From Enterococcus phoeniculicola ATCC BAA-412 (GTDB lineage: Bacteria > Bacillota > Bacilli > Lactobacillales > Enterococcaceae), in contig NZ_ASWE01000002.1 of NCBI RefSeq assembly GCF_000407505.1, positions 825,012 to 889,011 of the forward strand: DNA of 64,000 nucleotides, read 5' to 3'. The notes below the pieces were generated by a model. The model worked only from the letters and a program-made list of their open reading frames with translations, had not been told where the DNA came from and did no database searches. The position numbers and the translations under genes are program-made. This document shows, in pieces, positions 22,622 to 32,302 of this stretch. Each line of letters begins with the position of its first letter. Position 1 is the stretch's first letter.

Positions 22622-22877
22622 GTTGATTGAAAGCTATTGCCATAAGGAATGTTTTTGGCATAGCTATTTTCTTACACTTATTCTTGACTCAAAGAAAGTG
22701 ATCACGTAGCAGCTGCTGAAGATATTTTTTTACCTATACCCTATTTTTACATAGAAAGGATAAAATTTAAAGACTTGATTCGTCCTTTTCGTTCTTCCAT
22801 ATCACTGTTTAAAAAAATCAAATAGCCAACTCCAGCCAAATACTAAATTGATAATTACTAATGCTGGAGGAACTATC

Positions 22878-23363
22878 ATGTCTAATGAGAAAACTAAAAA
22901 CTTCAACCAGATGCTCCATGAGAACAAAGGGATGCCCAAATTACAACTGATTATCGATAAAAAATCCATCGAAAAATATGGCGGCAACCGCATGTTCTTT
23001 GCGCCTCCCAGTTGGTATGATCTTCAAATGAAACGTGTTCCGACCGGACAAGTCATCACTACTGGAGAGCTTCGGCAATTCTTCGCCACACAGAATGACG
23101 CCGATTTCACCGACCCGATTACTGCCGGTATTTTCATCAGCATCGCCGCTTGGGCTAGCTATCAGCGGGAAACAGATCTCACCCCCTACTGGCGAACCCT
23201 CAAAGCAAATGGCGAACTGCATCCCAAGTATCCTGGAGGTATCGAAGCTCAGATTAAATTGTTAGAAGCTGAAGGACACACTATACGCCGTCGTGGTCGC
23301 AAAAATTTTAAGTACTATGTGGAAAATTCTCAAGCTTCCCTCTTCGATCTATCGGCCAACTAG
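22878..23363 (+). CDS. Alkyltransferase-like (MGMT-fold) protein lacking the active cysteine
   Basis: A 161-residue protein; start ATG at 22878 behind GGAGG. The centre resembles the DNA-binding domain of O6-alkylguanine transferases: VPTGQVITTGELRQFF, PITAGIFISIAAWASYQR, then TPYWRTLKANGEL where PCHR would be expected, and PGGIEAQIKLLEAEGH. The nucleophile Cys and its His are replaced (PYWR), and the protein has no Cys at all. It may flag alkylated bases rather than repair them. Similar LAB proteins are annotated as MGMT family. Its GC content is clearly above its neighbours and IS6-type ends flank it, so recent transfer is likely. Confidence 0.8.
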   Translation: MSNEKTKNFNQMLHENKGMPKLQLIIDKKSIEKYGGNRMFFAPPSWYDLQMKRVPTGQVITTGELRQFFATQNDADFTDPITAGIFISIAAWASYQRETDLTPYWRTLKANGELHPKYPGGIEAQIKLLEAEGHTIRRRGRKNFKYYVENSQASLFDLSAN

Positions 23364-23620
23364 CTACTCGAAGAATATAAACGTCAAAAAAGAAAGAGCT
23401 GGTCAATGACAGTCACTAGTATCTTTATTTTTTTTAGAAGTTTTGATTTTGGTGGTTTTTGGTGTTGACTTTGGAAAAAGCTATTCAAAGATTAGCAAGT
23501 AGAGGTTCATGGTATGATTGACAAGAAGAAGCAACTTTTTTCTATTGAAAGCTATTCATAGGAATTGTTGGAGTACCAGCTTAAACTACTGGTAAAAATG
23601 GAGTCGTACTATGTACTTTC

Positions 23621-23638
23621 AAACTTTGCAACAGAATC
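23621..23638. mobile_element. IS6-family end remnant
   Basis: AAACTTTGCAACAGAATC matches the IS6/IS1216 terminal repeat (reverse GATTCTGTTGCAAAGTTT). Together with the end at 22517 it brackets the alkyltransferase-like gene. Confidence 0.65.
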
Positions 23639-23839
23639 ATATTGATAAAGTATTTACTTTTGTATCTGCTACTTTTTAGTTCAATATTTTTTCTTTATTA
23701 TTTATACAGCATTAATTCATTACAGACTTTCTCACTAACTATTTGCTGAAATCTGTACAACGTTAATATAATTAACAACGATATTGTACCAAATAGTACG
23801 TATTCATCATTTTTCTCTCCATTTTCACTTAACACATAA

Positions 23840-23879
23840 AAACCTGTAAATCTTGCCGTGTAGGCAGTTTACAGGTTTA
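23840..23879. terminator. Orphan hairpin in non-coding DNA
   Basis: AAACCTGTAAA pairs with TTTACAGGTTT with an inner GCC/GGC stem. It looks like a terminator left behind by a lost gene. Confidence 0.55.
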
Positions 23880-24667
23880 TCTTTGTCTATTAAAAAAAGT
23901 GAGTAGGCTATGATTTTAAAGAAAAATCAAAAGTCACAGTAATAACAGCTATATTCACAGAGTGGAATGTAAATACAGGTTGAAACCTTGGTACTACAAG
24001 GTTTATCACTTTTAATGCTATTGACTATTAAGATTCCATCACAGTTGACTTTAATGTTATTCAGGATACATTGTTAAATTGTCTTCTAATAGACTTAAGA
24101 TATCCTTTCGGTCGCTTTATTTGTTAGAATAAATGTTTACTCCGATATCCTTGTCGATTTTTAATAACCACTTCTAAGATGATCAGATAGTAATTTTTCA
24201 TTCCTATAATATTCCGATTTAGAAAACGTTTAAGTATATGAATGAGTTAGTTTGAACCTAGCTGTTATATAGGTATAAAATCCTTGTTTTGTACGTAATT
24301 CTTCATGTAGCAACTGTTTAATATTTTTTTCTCAACAATTATAAAATCAGCATTCTTAGGATAGATTCTAAACTTTTCTTAAATAGTGTCTTTTAAATAT
24401 TAATTCACTGTATGAACATAGCAAGAAAAGAGCACAAAATGGTAAAAGTCTTATTCATTTTTTGAGCATCTTTTATGAACTGCCGCTAAAATATAAATTG
24501 ATTGATCTGCTTATCGTCTTTCATAATTTTACCTGACTGTTCTATAAATTAGTAGCAAAGCATAAAGTCTGCCGATACATTTGAAATTTTTTAGTTACTT
24601 TTTCAACTTGCCTGCTGATTTGCTTTACTACATAGAGTTCTTTATCAATTAAATCATTCCAATCAAA
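23880..24667. other. Non-coding accessory DNA
   Basis: About 790 AT-rich bases. No frame longer than a few dozen codons with a ribosome-binding site was found on either strand. Probably degenerate sequence left by insertions. Confidence 0.4.
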
Positions 24668-25903
24668 TTACCTTGCAACAGATTTAATGGATAGGATGCA
24701 CAAGCCTCCGATTGCTGAGAATATAAATGAGACAATAAAGATTGAAGAAAAACTAAATTGAGAAATGACAAAGGCAGCTAATACAGGTGCGATTGCTTGC
24801 GTCACAGTATTTCCCAAATTGTAGATGCCTAAGAAGAAGGCCACACGATTTTTATCTGGAATAACTTCTAAATTCAGTAAATTATCCAATGAATTCCAAA
24901 TACCCATGCCTAAACCTGCCGCAAAGCCATAGATCAGAATCCCCAGATCATTTTGTAGGAAGAACATACTGAGTGCTCCAATTCCCAATGAAATAGTGGA
25001 AAGACCAACCGGCAATTTTAAAACCTTATATTTATCTGACAAAGGACCTGCAATAAAGCCCATCGCGATTCCGAATACCAGCATGATCATATTGATTAAT
25101 TGGATTGATTGCTGTGTAGCTGCTGTTTCCTTATGCAAGAAGTCAGTCATAATGAACAGCAGATATCCTGTGATGGAAAAATTACCCACGCCTTGAAACA
25201 ACTTGCCAATTAAGGCTAAATAATAGTCCCGTCCAACCTTCCATCTAGGAAATACTTTCATCGCCGCTTTAAACGAAATTTTTTCCTTTTTTTCAGGTTC
25301 AATTCGCTCTTCAGTTAAATTTGAAGGTTCACGCACGATGATTGCAGCAATAAGTGTGCCTACAAAAGTCATGATTCCAAAAATAATAAACCCTAATCGA
25401 AATTGTCCTAAAAACATTGCTGCAAAAATGGTAAAGCCATTATTCCCCAATGCCATACCTAATCCACCATACGCACCTGATGCTGTTGCTTTTCCATTTT
25501 CTGGCGCAAGATCTAGCCAAGCAACCATTGGTGCAACAATAAAGTTCAAGGCGATTTGGCCCAGCATCCAACTCACCAGCAGAAAAGGAATACTATTGGC
25601 TGTTGATGCAAGAATCATGGAAAGCATAAATACGGCTGCCCCACCAACAAGCCAAGGTGTTCGTTTACCAAATCGGGAACGTGTACGATCAGAAAGATAC
25701 CCCGCAACCATATTTGAAATGGCCGCTACCACCATTCCACAAGTTGAAAACAGTGCGACTAATTGGATTTTGTTCTGTGCATCCAGTTGCTGAATCAATG
25801 CTGGTAGAAACAAACTTGATGCGGCAATGTATGGTCCGAGCCAAGAAGCTGGTCCGATAATCAAACCTGGAATTAGACGTTTTAAAGATACAGTTGTATT
25901 CAT
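24668..25903 (-). CDS. MFS sugar/glycoside permease
   Basis: This 411-residue integral membrane protein has about 12 helices and the MFS loop signature GYLSDRTRSRFGKRTP between helices 2 and 3, plus GPLSDKYKV in the second half. It begins 18 bases after the GH43 gene ends and has AAAGGAG before its ATG. The GH43 beta-xylosidase in the same operon suggests it imports xylosides or short arabino/xylo-oligosaccharides for cytoplasmic cleavage. The substrate is inference; the MFS call is secure. Confidence 0.87.
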   Translation of the reverse strand: MNTTVSLKRLIPGLIIGPASWLGPYIAASSLFLPALIQQLDAQNKIQLVALFSTCGMVVAAISNMVAGYLSDRTRSRFGKRTPWLVGGAAVFMLSMILASTANSIPFLLVSWMLGQIALNFIVAPMVAWLDLAPENGKATASGAYGGLGMALGNNGFTIFAAMFLGQFRLGFIIFGIMTFVGTLIAAIIVREPSNLTEERIEPEKKEKISFKAAMKVFPRWKVGRDYYLALIGKLFQGVGNFSITGYLLFIMTDFLHKETAATQQSIQLINMIMLVFGIAMGFIAGPLSDKYKVLKLPVGLSTISLGIGALSMFFLQNDLGILIYGFAAGLGMGIWNSLDNLLNLEVIPDKNRVAFFLGIYNLGNTVTQAIAPVLAAFVISQFSFSSIFIVSFIFSAIGGLCILSIKSVAR

Positions 25904-25921
25904 TTTTTTCTCCTTTCAAAT

Positions 25922-27574
25922 CTAAACATTTGTTACATAGTAATAATCAAAATCAGCATATGAGTCCCGTTGATGTGCATCGACTGAACCAATAAAGTTG
26001 AATAACGCTGTGAATCCGCCAATCTCTCCTGGCTCCCCGTTTACCCCTTCATCGGACAAGTAGGTTACATCGACATCGTCAACAAAACGCTTCCATTGCT
26101 CATCTGATTGTCGATACATCAATGTTGCGATTCCTTGGTCATAGTTGATTTTTAGCTCGATTTCATCATTATTCACTACTAAGCGATGATTACCGTACTC
26201 AATCCGTTCTCCTAATTTTGCTTGTAAAACAGTCAGAATCGTTGCTGACTGTTCTTCTGAATAGGTCAGATGTAGATACAGCCAATTATTCGAATCATAA
26301 TAAAGTCCTATACCAGCAGTTTCTGAATAATGATCTGGTTTAAAAGACAGACTAGTTTGAACCTCGTAGGAAAATGATGTTGCTCTTGTTGCCATAATTG
26401 CTGGATTTATCTGTGAGAAGAATGAATTTTCCCCATGAATCCTTAAGTATCCTGGTCGTTCAGTCGTATTGACCCATTTATCTTCTTGATTGCGATAAGG
26501 TGTCATAAAGCTCAGACTATAGTTTCCATCGAAATCATCCCGTACATCATAAGCATTTTCTTTCAAAGGTAAAGAATCCTCAGGACCTTCAACTTCCATC
26601 TTCGCAAGGTTAGAACCATCTGCCAATTCTATCCAATCCTCTTCAGTCCAACGCATTTTTTGAATCGAAGTTTCACGCCCCAATGGATTTAACAGTGTTC
26701 CTTCTAACGGTCGCGACATCAAATGCGAGATGTACCACTCACCTGTTGGCGTCTCTACTAACGAACCATGGCCTGCTTTTTGCATCATAGAATTTGGATT
26801 GTACATTTCAAAATGTCCCGCATCTGGATCACCTAGTGAAAATAAGTGTCTCGGAGAGGATGTAAGAATTGGTTCTCCTGATGGATGTGGCTCATAAGGA
26901 CCAAAAACATCTTTTGAACGGCCAATTTCTACACCATGTCCATACCCAGTACCTCCAGCGGCAATTAATAAGTAGTAGTAATCTTTCCGTTTATAAATCT
27001 GAGGAGCTTCTGCACAACCGCGTGTGGTAAATCCATGATTGATCCGATGCCACTCTCCTATGATTCCACCATTTTCTAAATCCACTTCAGCAATCACAAT
27101 ATGCCCCGGTGCTTGATAGCCTTCACGAGTTTCCCACTCTAGGATTGCCAAATAGTGCTTGTCCTCTTCATCATGAAAAATTGCTGGATCAAAACCAATA
27201 GCAGTTAAAAAAATTGGCTCGGACCAAGGTCCTGTAATGTCGTATGCCCACATGGCGTAAGAATCCGAGTTAAATTCACGTCCTGCCATATTAATCATGT
27301 GAGAGTATGCTAACCAGTATTTTTTCGTAACAGCATCATAGGATAAATGCGGCGCCCAAATACCAGCAGGTGTATTCGTTCCCCTTAGATTCACTTCATC
27401 TTTTTTTAGTACATAATCAATAAGCTCCCAATTCGTTAAATCCTTTGATTGAAAGAGTTGGATTGCTGGATTCCAGTGGAATGTCGATGTGGCAATATAA
27501 TAGGTATCCTCTACACGAATAATTGAAGGATCTGGTGCCATTCCAGGGATTATTGGATTTTGAATCGTTGTCAT
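25922..27574 (-). CDS. GH43 beta-xylosidase / alpha-L-arabinofuranosidase
   Basis: A 550-residue cytoplasmic glycosidase (no signal peptide). The N-terminal five-bladed propeller has the catalytic base Asp in PGMAPDPSI (near residue 14), the modulating Asp in FDPAIFHD (near 130) and the acid Glu in GCAEAPQIY (near 190). A C-terminal beta-sandwich (about 345-550) typical of GH43 xylosidases follows. It is the first gene of the operon with the MFS permease. A cre-like site and paired direct repeats lie just upstream. Confidence 0.92.
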   Translation of the reverse strand: MTTIQNPIIPGMAPDPSIIRVEDTYYIATSTFHWNPAIQLFQSKDLTNWELIDYVLKKDEVNLRGTNTPAGIWAPHLSYDAVTKKYWLAYSHMINMAGREFNSDSYAMWAYDITGPWSEPIFLTAIGFDPAIFHDEEDKHYLAILEWETREGYQAPGHIVIAEVDLENGGIIGEWHRINHGFTTRGCAEAPQIYKRKDYYYLLIAAGGTGYGHGVEIGRSKDVFGPYEPHPSGEPILTSSPRHLFSLGDPDAGHFEMYNPNSMMQKAGHGSLVETPTGEWYISHLMSRPLEGTLLNPLGRETSIQKMRWTEEDWIELADGSNLAKMEVEGPEDSLPLKENAYDVRDDFDGNYSLSFMTPYRNQEDKWVNTTERPGYLRIHGENSFFSQINPAIMATRATSFSYEVQTSLSFKPDHYSETAGIGLYYDSNNWLYLHLTYSEEQSATILTVLQAKLGERIEYGNHRLVVNNDEIELKINYDQGIATLMYRQSDEQWKRFVDDVDVTYLSDEGVNGEPGEIGGFTALFNFIGSVDAHQRDSYADFDYYYVTNV

Positions 27575-27599
27575 TAAATCTCTTCTCTCCTTTGTTATT

Positions 27600-27643
27600 A
27601 TTGTGAGCGATTACAAACCTAAAATTGAATTGTGATCGCTTAC
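27600..27643 (-). promoter_or_regulatory. cre site and paired operator-like repeats upstream of GH43
   Basis: TTGTGAGCGATTACAA (27601-27616) fits the CcpA cre consensus WTGNNARCGNWWWCAW fully. A close copy, ATTGTGATCGCTTAC, at 27629-27643 is in direct orientation, 29 bases from the first (27600-27614). Direct repeats fit dimeric AraC-type binding, and the regulator gene lies just upstream. The copies may therefore serve both CcpA and the AraC protein. Confidence 0.7.
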
Positions 27644-27721
27644 TTTTATTTGTGTATTTATCATAAAAGATTTAGAACGATGGTTATATATCAAAAATCA
27701 GACGTTTTTTACCTTTTTCCG

Positions 27722-27755
27722 TAAAAAAAGACCCCTAACCTTTTCAGTTAGAGGA
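27722..27755 (-). terminator. Terminator after the AraC-family gene
   Basis: Minus strand: CCTCTAAC pairs with GTTAGGGG around TGAAAAG, followed by TCTTTTTTT, 18 bases beyond the regulator stop. Confidence 0.8.
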
Positions 27756-27772
27756 ATTATTGATTTATTTAA

Positions 27773-28669
27773 TTACTTTTTTTGATTATTGGCCTTTCGA
27801 TATTCTTTTGGCGATAAGTTACTCCATTTCTTAAATTGACGAGAAAAATGAGACAAGTTCTGATAACCAATGATTTCGGCAATTTCATTCACTGAAAGTT
27901 TTGGTTGATGCAGTAAAAATTTAGATTCATTATAGCGTAATTGATCTAGGTACTTTTTAGGACTGACAGAATAGATTTTCCTAAAAACCTTTAACATTGT
28001 GCTTTCACTTATATTCAATGAATCCGCGATATAGTTCATGGAAAGCAACTGTCTATTTTCTTCCAATGGATATTCGGTAAATGCACGGAAATTTTGCTGA
28101 ATCGTATCTGCGATTGACTTTGCTAAAACCATCGTTGAATTATCCGATGACGCCAGCTTCTCTTGCTCAAATGTCGCGTAATCAAGTAAGCTTAATACCA
28201 ATTCGATTAACAGTTTTTCTACAAGTAATTTTTCTCGTAAAGAAAAACTCTCTTGTCCCAAGAGCTCAATATAAGTATATAAGACCTTTTTGATTTCTTG
28301 AAAAAACTCGTTGTCCTTGCTCAATTTAATTGGACAATACATTAAGAGATTCTGTTGAATTCCCGGATCATCAATATCAAAGTGTACACAAAAATAGCGC
28401 ATTCCCTCTTTCGAAATACATGAATTCTCATGACTTGCTCCAGGAGGAATGAGAATAATCTCATCTTCATAAAAATCATAAAAACGCCCCTCAAATTCGG
28501 TACGCTGTATCCCCTCTAAAATAATCATTATTTCAAAAGCAAAATGCGTTTCTCTTTTTGCTGTCCAGCCAAAAGAAACCTTTTGTTGGTGACCACCAAA
28601 GAACTTCATATTCATGTTGATTTCAGGTAAATTCGCAATTTTCTTTAACCATTCAGGTTTTTCGTTCAT
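27773..28669 (-). CDS. AraC-family transcriptional regulator of the xyloside operon
   Basis: About 298 residues from an ATG at 28669 (NEKPEWLKKIANLPE), preceded by GGGG; a TTG four codons upstream is the alternative. The N-terminal cupin-like sensor (about 20-130, EIILIPPGASHENSC) is followed by a linker. Two helix-turn-helix motifs occupy the last 100 residues (MNYIADSLNISESTMLKVFRK and VNEIAEIIGYQNLSHFSRQFKK). It lies upstream of GH43-MFS in the same direction but with its own terminator. It probably activates that operon when a xyloside is bound. Confidence 0.88.
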   Translation of the reverse strand: MNEKPEWLKKIANLPEINMNMKFFGGHQQKVSFGWTAKRETHFAFEIMIILEGIQRTEFEGRFYDFYEDEIILIPPGASHENSCISKEGMRYFCVHFDIDDPGIQQNLLMYCPIKLSKDNEFFQEIKKVLYTYIELLGQESFSLREKLLVEKLLIELVLSLLDYATFEQEKLASSDNSTMVLAKSIADTIQQNFRAFTEYPLEENRQLLSMNYIADSLNISESTMLKVFRKIYSVSPKKYLDQLRYNESKFLLHQPKLSVNEIAEIIGYQNLSHFSRQFKKWSNLSPKEYRKANNQKK

Positions 28670-28681
28670 ACGTATCCCCAA

Positions 28682-29252
28682 TCTCTAATCATTCGCTCTA
28701 TAAGAATATACCATAAAACATTATCAATAGAAATTTTACCCAAAAACTTATCTAAAAAGACTGAAAAAGTATTTTGCGGGTTTATTTTTCTTCTCATCAA
28801 CAATATTCAAAAAACAAGATAACCAATAATAGTCGAAAATCTTCAAACTTTTTAATAGAATTTAGCCGGGTTTCAACTAACTCGCTTAAACCTTTTCCTT
28901 CTGCTCACAGATAATAACTCTAGAAATAATTATTCTTAACCTTTTCTTTGGAAAAAAAGTTAGCCAGTAGAGTTTTTATTCGAAACGAATCATACCGATA
29001 AAAATTATATCGGCTAATTTAAGACTTAGTCTTACATGAATTATAAAAAAATTTATCTTATCACTATTTTGAATTTTGTTCTAAATACTACAATCTGTTT
29101 ATACTTGTGCCTGATAAAGAAGTTCTATTGTGCAATTTTCCTTTTTTAGGTCTATTGTTCTCAAGTTTACTAATTTGTCTCAATCTAAAAATTTCCCTTC
29201 GTTCGTTTCATGACCATCCATATCTCTGATATTATTATCATTTTTTAGTTGT
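28682..29252. other. Non-coding accessory DNA
   Basis: About 570 AT-rich bases upstream of the AraC gene. No ORF with a ribosome-binding site, no IS end and no conserved RNA was recognised. Confidence 0.4.
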
Positions 29253-29288
29253 AAAACTCTCCCAAAAAAAATTTTGGTTTGAGAGTCG
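29253..29288 (-). terminator. Terminator after a decayed gene
   Basis: Minus strand: ACTCTCAAACCAAAA pairs with TTTTGGGAGAGT, followed by TTTTA, 11 bases after the stop of the pseudogene at 29299. Confidence 0.65.
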
Positions 29289-29298
29289 TCTTACTTAA

Positions 29299-29574
29299 TT
29301 AAAAAGTAGTAAGGACTGTCTTCAACCAATCAAGAAACTGAGAATTTTCTTTGACCTCTTTCTGCAATTTTTTGAGATTAACTCTCTCTGGTTCTGATTC
29401 CATATATAGCTGATTGAGCTCATGACTATTTTTCGAGTCATAGACTATAGTTAGGATGTCTTTATCTCTTTCAATCTATGGAGTTACACATGACTCTAGT
29501 ACATTAACTTATTCTGCCATTTCATTCACCCACAAGTTAGTATAGTTCTAATTGATTTTTTCAAGCTCTTCCAT
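29299..29574 (-). pseudogene. Small gene inactivated by in-frame stop codons
   Basis: One frame gives 92 codons from ATG 29574 (MEELEKIN) to TAA 29299, interrupted by three stops (after MEELEKIN, after NEMAE and after SCVTP) but otherwise protein-like. The last third reads DILTIVYDSKNSHELNQLYM and ends SQFLDWLKTVLTTF. It has a terminator after it. No frameshift is needed to read through, so decay is by point mutation. The family was not recognised. Confidence 0.5.
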
Positions 29575-29714
29575 TCTTTAGACTTTCGTCACTATACAAA
29601 AAAGGAGTTGCTTTTAAAATACCTCTTTGATTAAAATGCACTTAATAAACTACAGCACAGTAAAGTTTATTCCACGACAGACTATCGGACTGTCAAATAT
29701 CTCAATAAATTAAG

Positions 29715-29781
29715 GGGTTCACCCCAAAATATTCTCAATTCTGTGACTTATTTTTAAAACAACAACATTTGACAACGAGCC
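29715..29781 (+). mobile_element. Second ISL3-type end remnant
   Basis: The text resembles 20713-20776 (CACCCCAAAATATTCTCAAT... then ACATTTGACAACGAGCC), the 3' terminal part of an ISL3 element with its end repeat. The transposase here is almost entirely gone. Confidence 0.6.
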
Positions 29782-29790
29782 TTTTTTTCT

Positions 29791-29827
29791 AAAAAAATAG
29801 ATGCAGATGAATTTCTTCATCCGCATC
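29791..29827 (-). terminator. Terminator of the exopolysaccharide operon
   Basis: Minus strand: GATGCGGATGAA pairs with TTCATCTGCATC around GAAA, followed by TATTTTTTT. It lies about 190 bases beyond the GH8 stop. Confidence 0.65.
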
Positions 29828-30019
29828 AAGAATTATATAGTCAGTATTTTATGTGTAAGTGCTTAATTGGGCTCAATTTTTTAGCTTAAGTAGACTTTTG
29901 TCAAATGTGTACTTAGTTTGTATCTAATGTAAGTGAACGCTTGGTATTTAAATTTATCATTTCTAAGAGTTTAAGTCAGATAAGTTCATTTATCAGCCTT
30001 GTAATAAAATGCAGATTAC

Positions 30020-31147
30020 TTATTGTTCATGTAATAACTGCTCTGCAATAAGAGGAAGTATATTATCAAAAACATGTGTATCTCCATTAGTCACGCTGTA
30101 TCCTCCATAATACGGACTTGAACTATCCTCATCTCTAAGTAGAATCATCTGTTGATAAATTTGATTTGCTAAGGATAGTTCATCAATTTCAAGTAAATAC
30201 ATAATCAAAAAACTATAAACTGCAGGGGATTCATAATTAACAACTGGCCGTTTTGTATTTAAATCATACATGCCATTAATATAGCCATTATTGTCCATTT
30301 CTTGACGAATAAATTCTAAAAAAGCATCTGAAGACTCTCCGGCTTTTGCTTGATGATAGGCAATAATCGCTTGGTCTACGATATTAACTTGAGAATCATA
30401 GTGATAGGCTTTTTTATCTACTTCATAAGATTTTGGGTAAAACCCATTTTTTAAAGGAGCATTCTGAAGTATATTTATTGTATTTTCGGCAATTTGTTTA
30501 TTTCTAGTTACATCGCCTGCTACATTTTCAAGAGCTTCAGGATCAATATAAGATAAGGTAATATCTGTTGAGGCTAGTTTATTCTTTCTATCATAATAAT
30601 CGACTAGGCTGCCTTGATTGACATTATTCTTAAACATATACTCAGTCATTACCTCAGCAACATGTGCGTAAGAATCATCTTCCCAAAGTTTTGAAGCACT
30701 AATCAGTGCGTTCGCAATTCGAGCATCATCGACTAGAGCATTAGTGGTGACTTCTTTTTCTCCTGATTCAGTTAGTTTCCAGTAAACAAATCCGTCTTTC
30801 TCTATAAAAAAATCGATTAATGTTTCTTCGTTTTCAATAAATAAACGTTCATCATTTTTATTTATTGCATAAACCATTGAGAGTCCTAAACTTTCAGATA
30901 ACGCATCCCGTCCAGCGACTAAATCTGTGTCTTCCTGTTTACTCTCTTTGATGTAAGTAATAATTAATCCTTGTTCACTTTTAAGCCACTTGTTAATAAA
31001 AATTTCCGTTTGATTTTTAGCTGAATTTGTTGTATTTGTTAGTGGTATCGATTCACTTGCGTCGGTATCATTTTGTTGAGTAGACTGTTTCAAACTGCAC
31101 CCTCCTAACATTACTACCATGCTAGCCATTATAAAAATCCGTCTCAC
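30020..31147 (-). CDS. GH8-like glycosidase lipoprotein
   Basis: A 375-residue protein with a lipoprotein signal (lipobox LGGC, Cys near residue 17). The (alpha/alpha)6 fold of GH8 is suggested by the acid motif RDALSESLGLSMVYAI near residue 80 and the base motif NALVDDARIANALISASKLW near 135, and by regular helical repeats after it. It is the last gene of the EPS operon, 33 bases after wecB. In bacterial synthase-dependent EPS systems such hydrolases (BcsZ, Listeria PssZ) trim or release polymer. Specificity is unknown. Confidence 0.72.
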   Translation of the reverse strand: MRRIFIMASMVVMLGGCSLKQSTQQNDTDASESIPLTNTTNSAKNQTEIFINKWLKSEQGLIITYIKESKQEDTDLVAGRDALSESLGLSMVYAINKNDERLFIENEETLIDFFIEKDGFVYWKLTESGEKEVTTNALVDDARIANALISASKLWEDDSYAHVAEVMTEYMFKNNVNQGSLVDYYDRKNKLASTDITLSYIDPEALENVAGDVTRNKQIAENTINILQNAPLKNGFYPKSYEVDKKAYHYDSQVNIVDQAIIAYHQAKAGESSDAFLEFIRQEMDNNGYINGMYDLNTKRPVVNYESPAVYSFLIMYLLEIDELSLANQIYQQMILLRDEDSSSPYYGGYSVTNGDTHVFDNILPLIAEQLLHEQ

Positions 31148-31180
31148 ACTTTATCCCCCATAAATCCTAATAAAATATAG

Positions 31181-32284
31181 TTACTTAAATTTCATTTTAA
31201 CATAGTTCACAATCTTTTTGGCTGTATCTCCTTGGCCAAAGGGATTCTGGATTCCACTCATTGTTTGATAATCTTTTGGATTTGAGAGTAATCTTTCAAC
31301 TTCTTCAACAATCTTATCTTCATCTGTTCCTACAAGAAGCAAAGTTCCTGCTTCCACTCCTTCTGGCCGTTCTGTTGTATCTCTTGCTACTAATACAGGA
31401 ATTCCTAATCCAGGAGCTTCTTCTTGAATGCCGCCTGAATCAGTAATAATTAGATAGGCCTGCTTCATTAGATGGACAAATTGTTCATACTCTAAAGGAT
31501 CGATAAGGTGAACACGAGGATTCTCACCAATGATTTCTTGTGCTTTCTCTCTAATCACCGGATTTTTATGAATAGGGAAAATCACTTGTACATCTTCATA
31601 GCTATCTGTGATTCTTTGGATAGCACGATATACAGAATGCAAATCATCCAAATTTTCACGGCGATGGGTGGTTAATAAAATTGTCCTTTTATTGTTACTC
31701 AATAGATGATTTAATTTATCAGATAAATTATTCTTTCTTTCACTAATATTTAGTAAAGCATCAATGACTGTGTTTCCAACAACATGAATATTATTTGCAT
31801 CGATATTTTCTTTTAATAAATTCTCTTTGTTTTTGTTTGTTGGCGCAAAATGATCAATTGCAATTCTTCCAACTAATTGGCGATTTACTTCTTCTGGAAA
31901 AGGTGAATAGATATTATTTGTTCTTAATCCTGCTTCAATATGCCCTACTGGTATTTGATGTACATAGGCTGAAAAAGCTCCAGCAAATGTTGTTGCTGTG
32001 TCTCCATGGACAAAGACATAATCGGGTTGTTCAATTTCAATGACTTTACTTATTTTTTCAATCAATACACTGTTTAACTCGCCTAGAGATTGCCCTGCTT
32101 TCATGACCTCTAAATTATAAGTTGGTGTAATGTCAAATAAATCTAATACTTGATCTAACATTTCTTTATGCTGACCAGTATTAACAATCACGCTATCAAT
32201 CTCTAAATGATTCGCCATCTCTTGAATCACTGGTGCCACTTTAATTCCTTCTGGTCTTGTCCCAAAAATCGTCATTATTTTCAT
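31181..32284 (-). CDS. wecB: UDP-N-acetylglucosamine 2-epimerase, non-hydrolysing
   Basis: A 367-residue enzyme that interconverts UDP-GlcNAc and UDP-ManNAc. It has FGTRPEGIKVAPVI at the N-terminus, VFVHGDTATTFAGAFSAY near residue 95, the catalytic region GHIEAGLRT near 118, FPEEVNRQL and the UDP-binding DSGGIQEEAPGLGIPVLV near 290. Its place directly after the processive GT2 suggests the polymer contains ManNAc. It could instead duplicate a cell-wall-teichoic-acid epimerase elsewhere in the genome. Confidence 0.93.
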   Translation of the reverse strand: MKIMTIFGTRPEGIKVAPVIQEMANHLEIDSVIVNTGQHKEMLDQVLDLFDITPTYNLEVMKAGQSLGELNSVLIEKISKVIEIEQPDYVFVHGDTATTFAGAFSAYVHQIPVGHIEAGLRTNNIYSPFPEEVNRQLVGRIAIDHFAPTNKNKENLLKENIDANNIHVVGNTVIDALLNISERKNNLSDKLNHLLSNNKRTILLTTHRRENLDDLHSVYRAIQRITDSYEDVQVIFPIHKNPVIREKAQEIIGENPRVHLIDPLEYEQFVHLMKQAYLIITDSGGIQEEAPGLGIPVLVARDTTERPEGVEAGTLLLVGTDEDKIVEEVERLLSNPKDYQTMSGIQNPFGQGDTAKKIVNYVKMKFK

Positions 32285-32302
32285 TATATAACTCTTTCCT
32301 AT

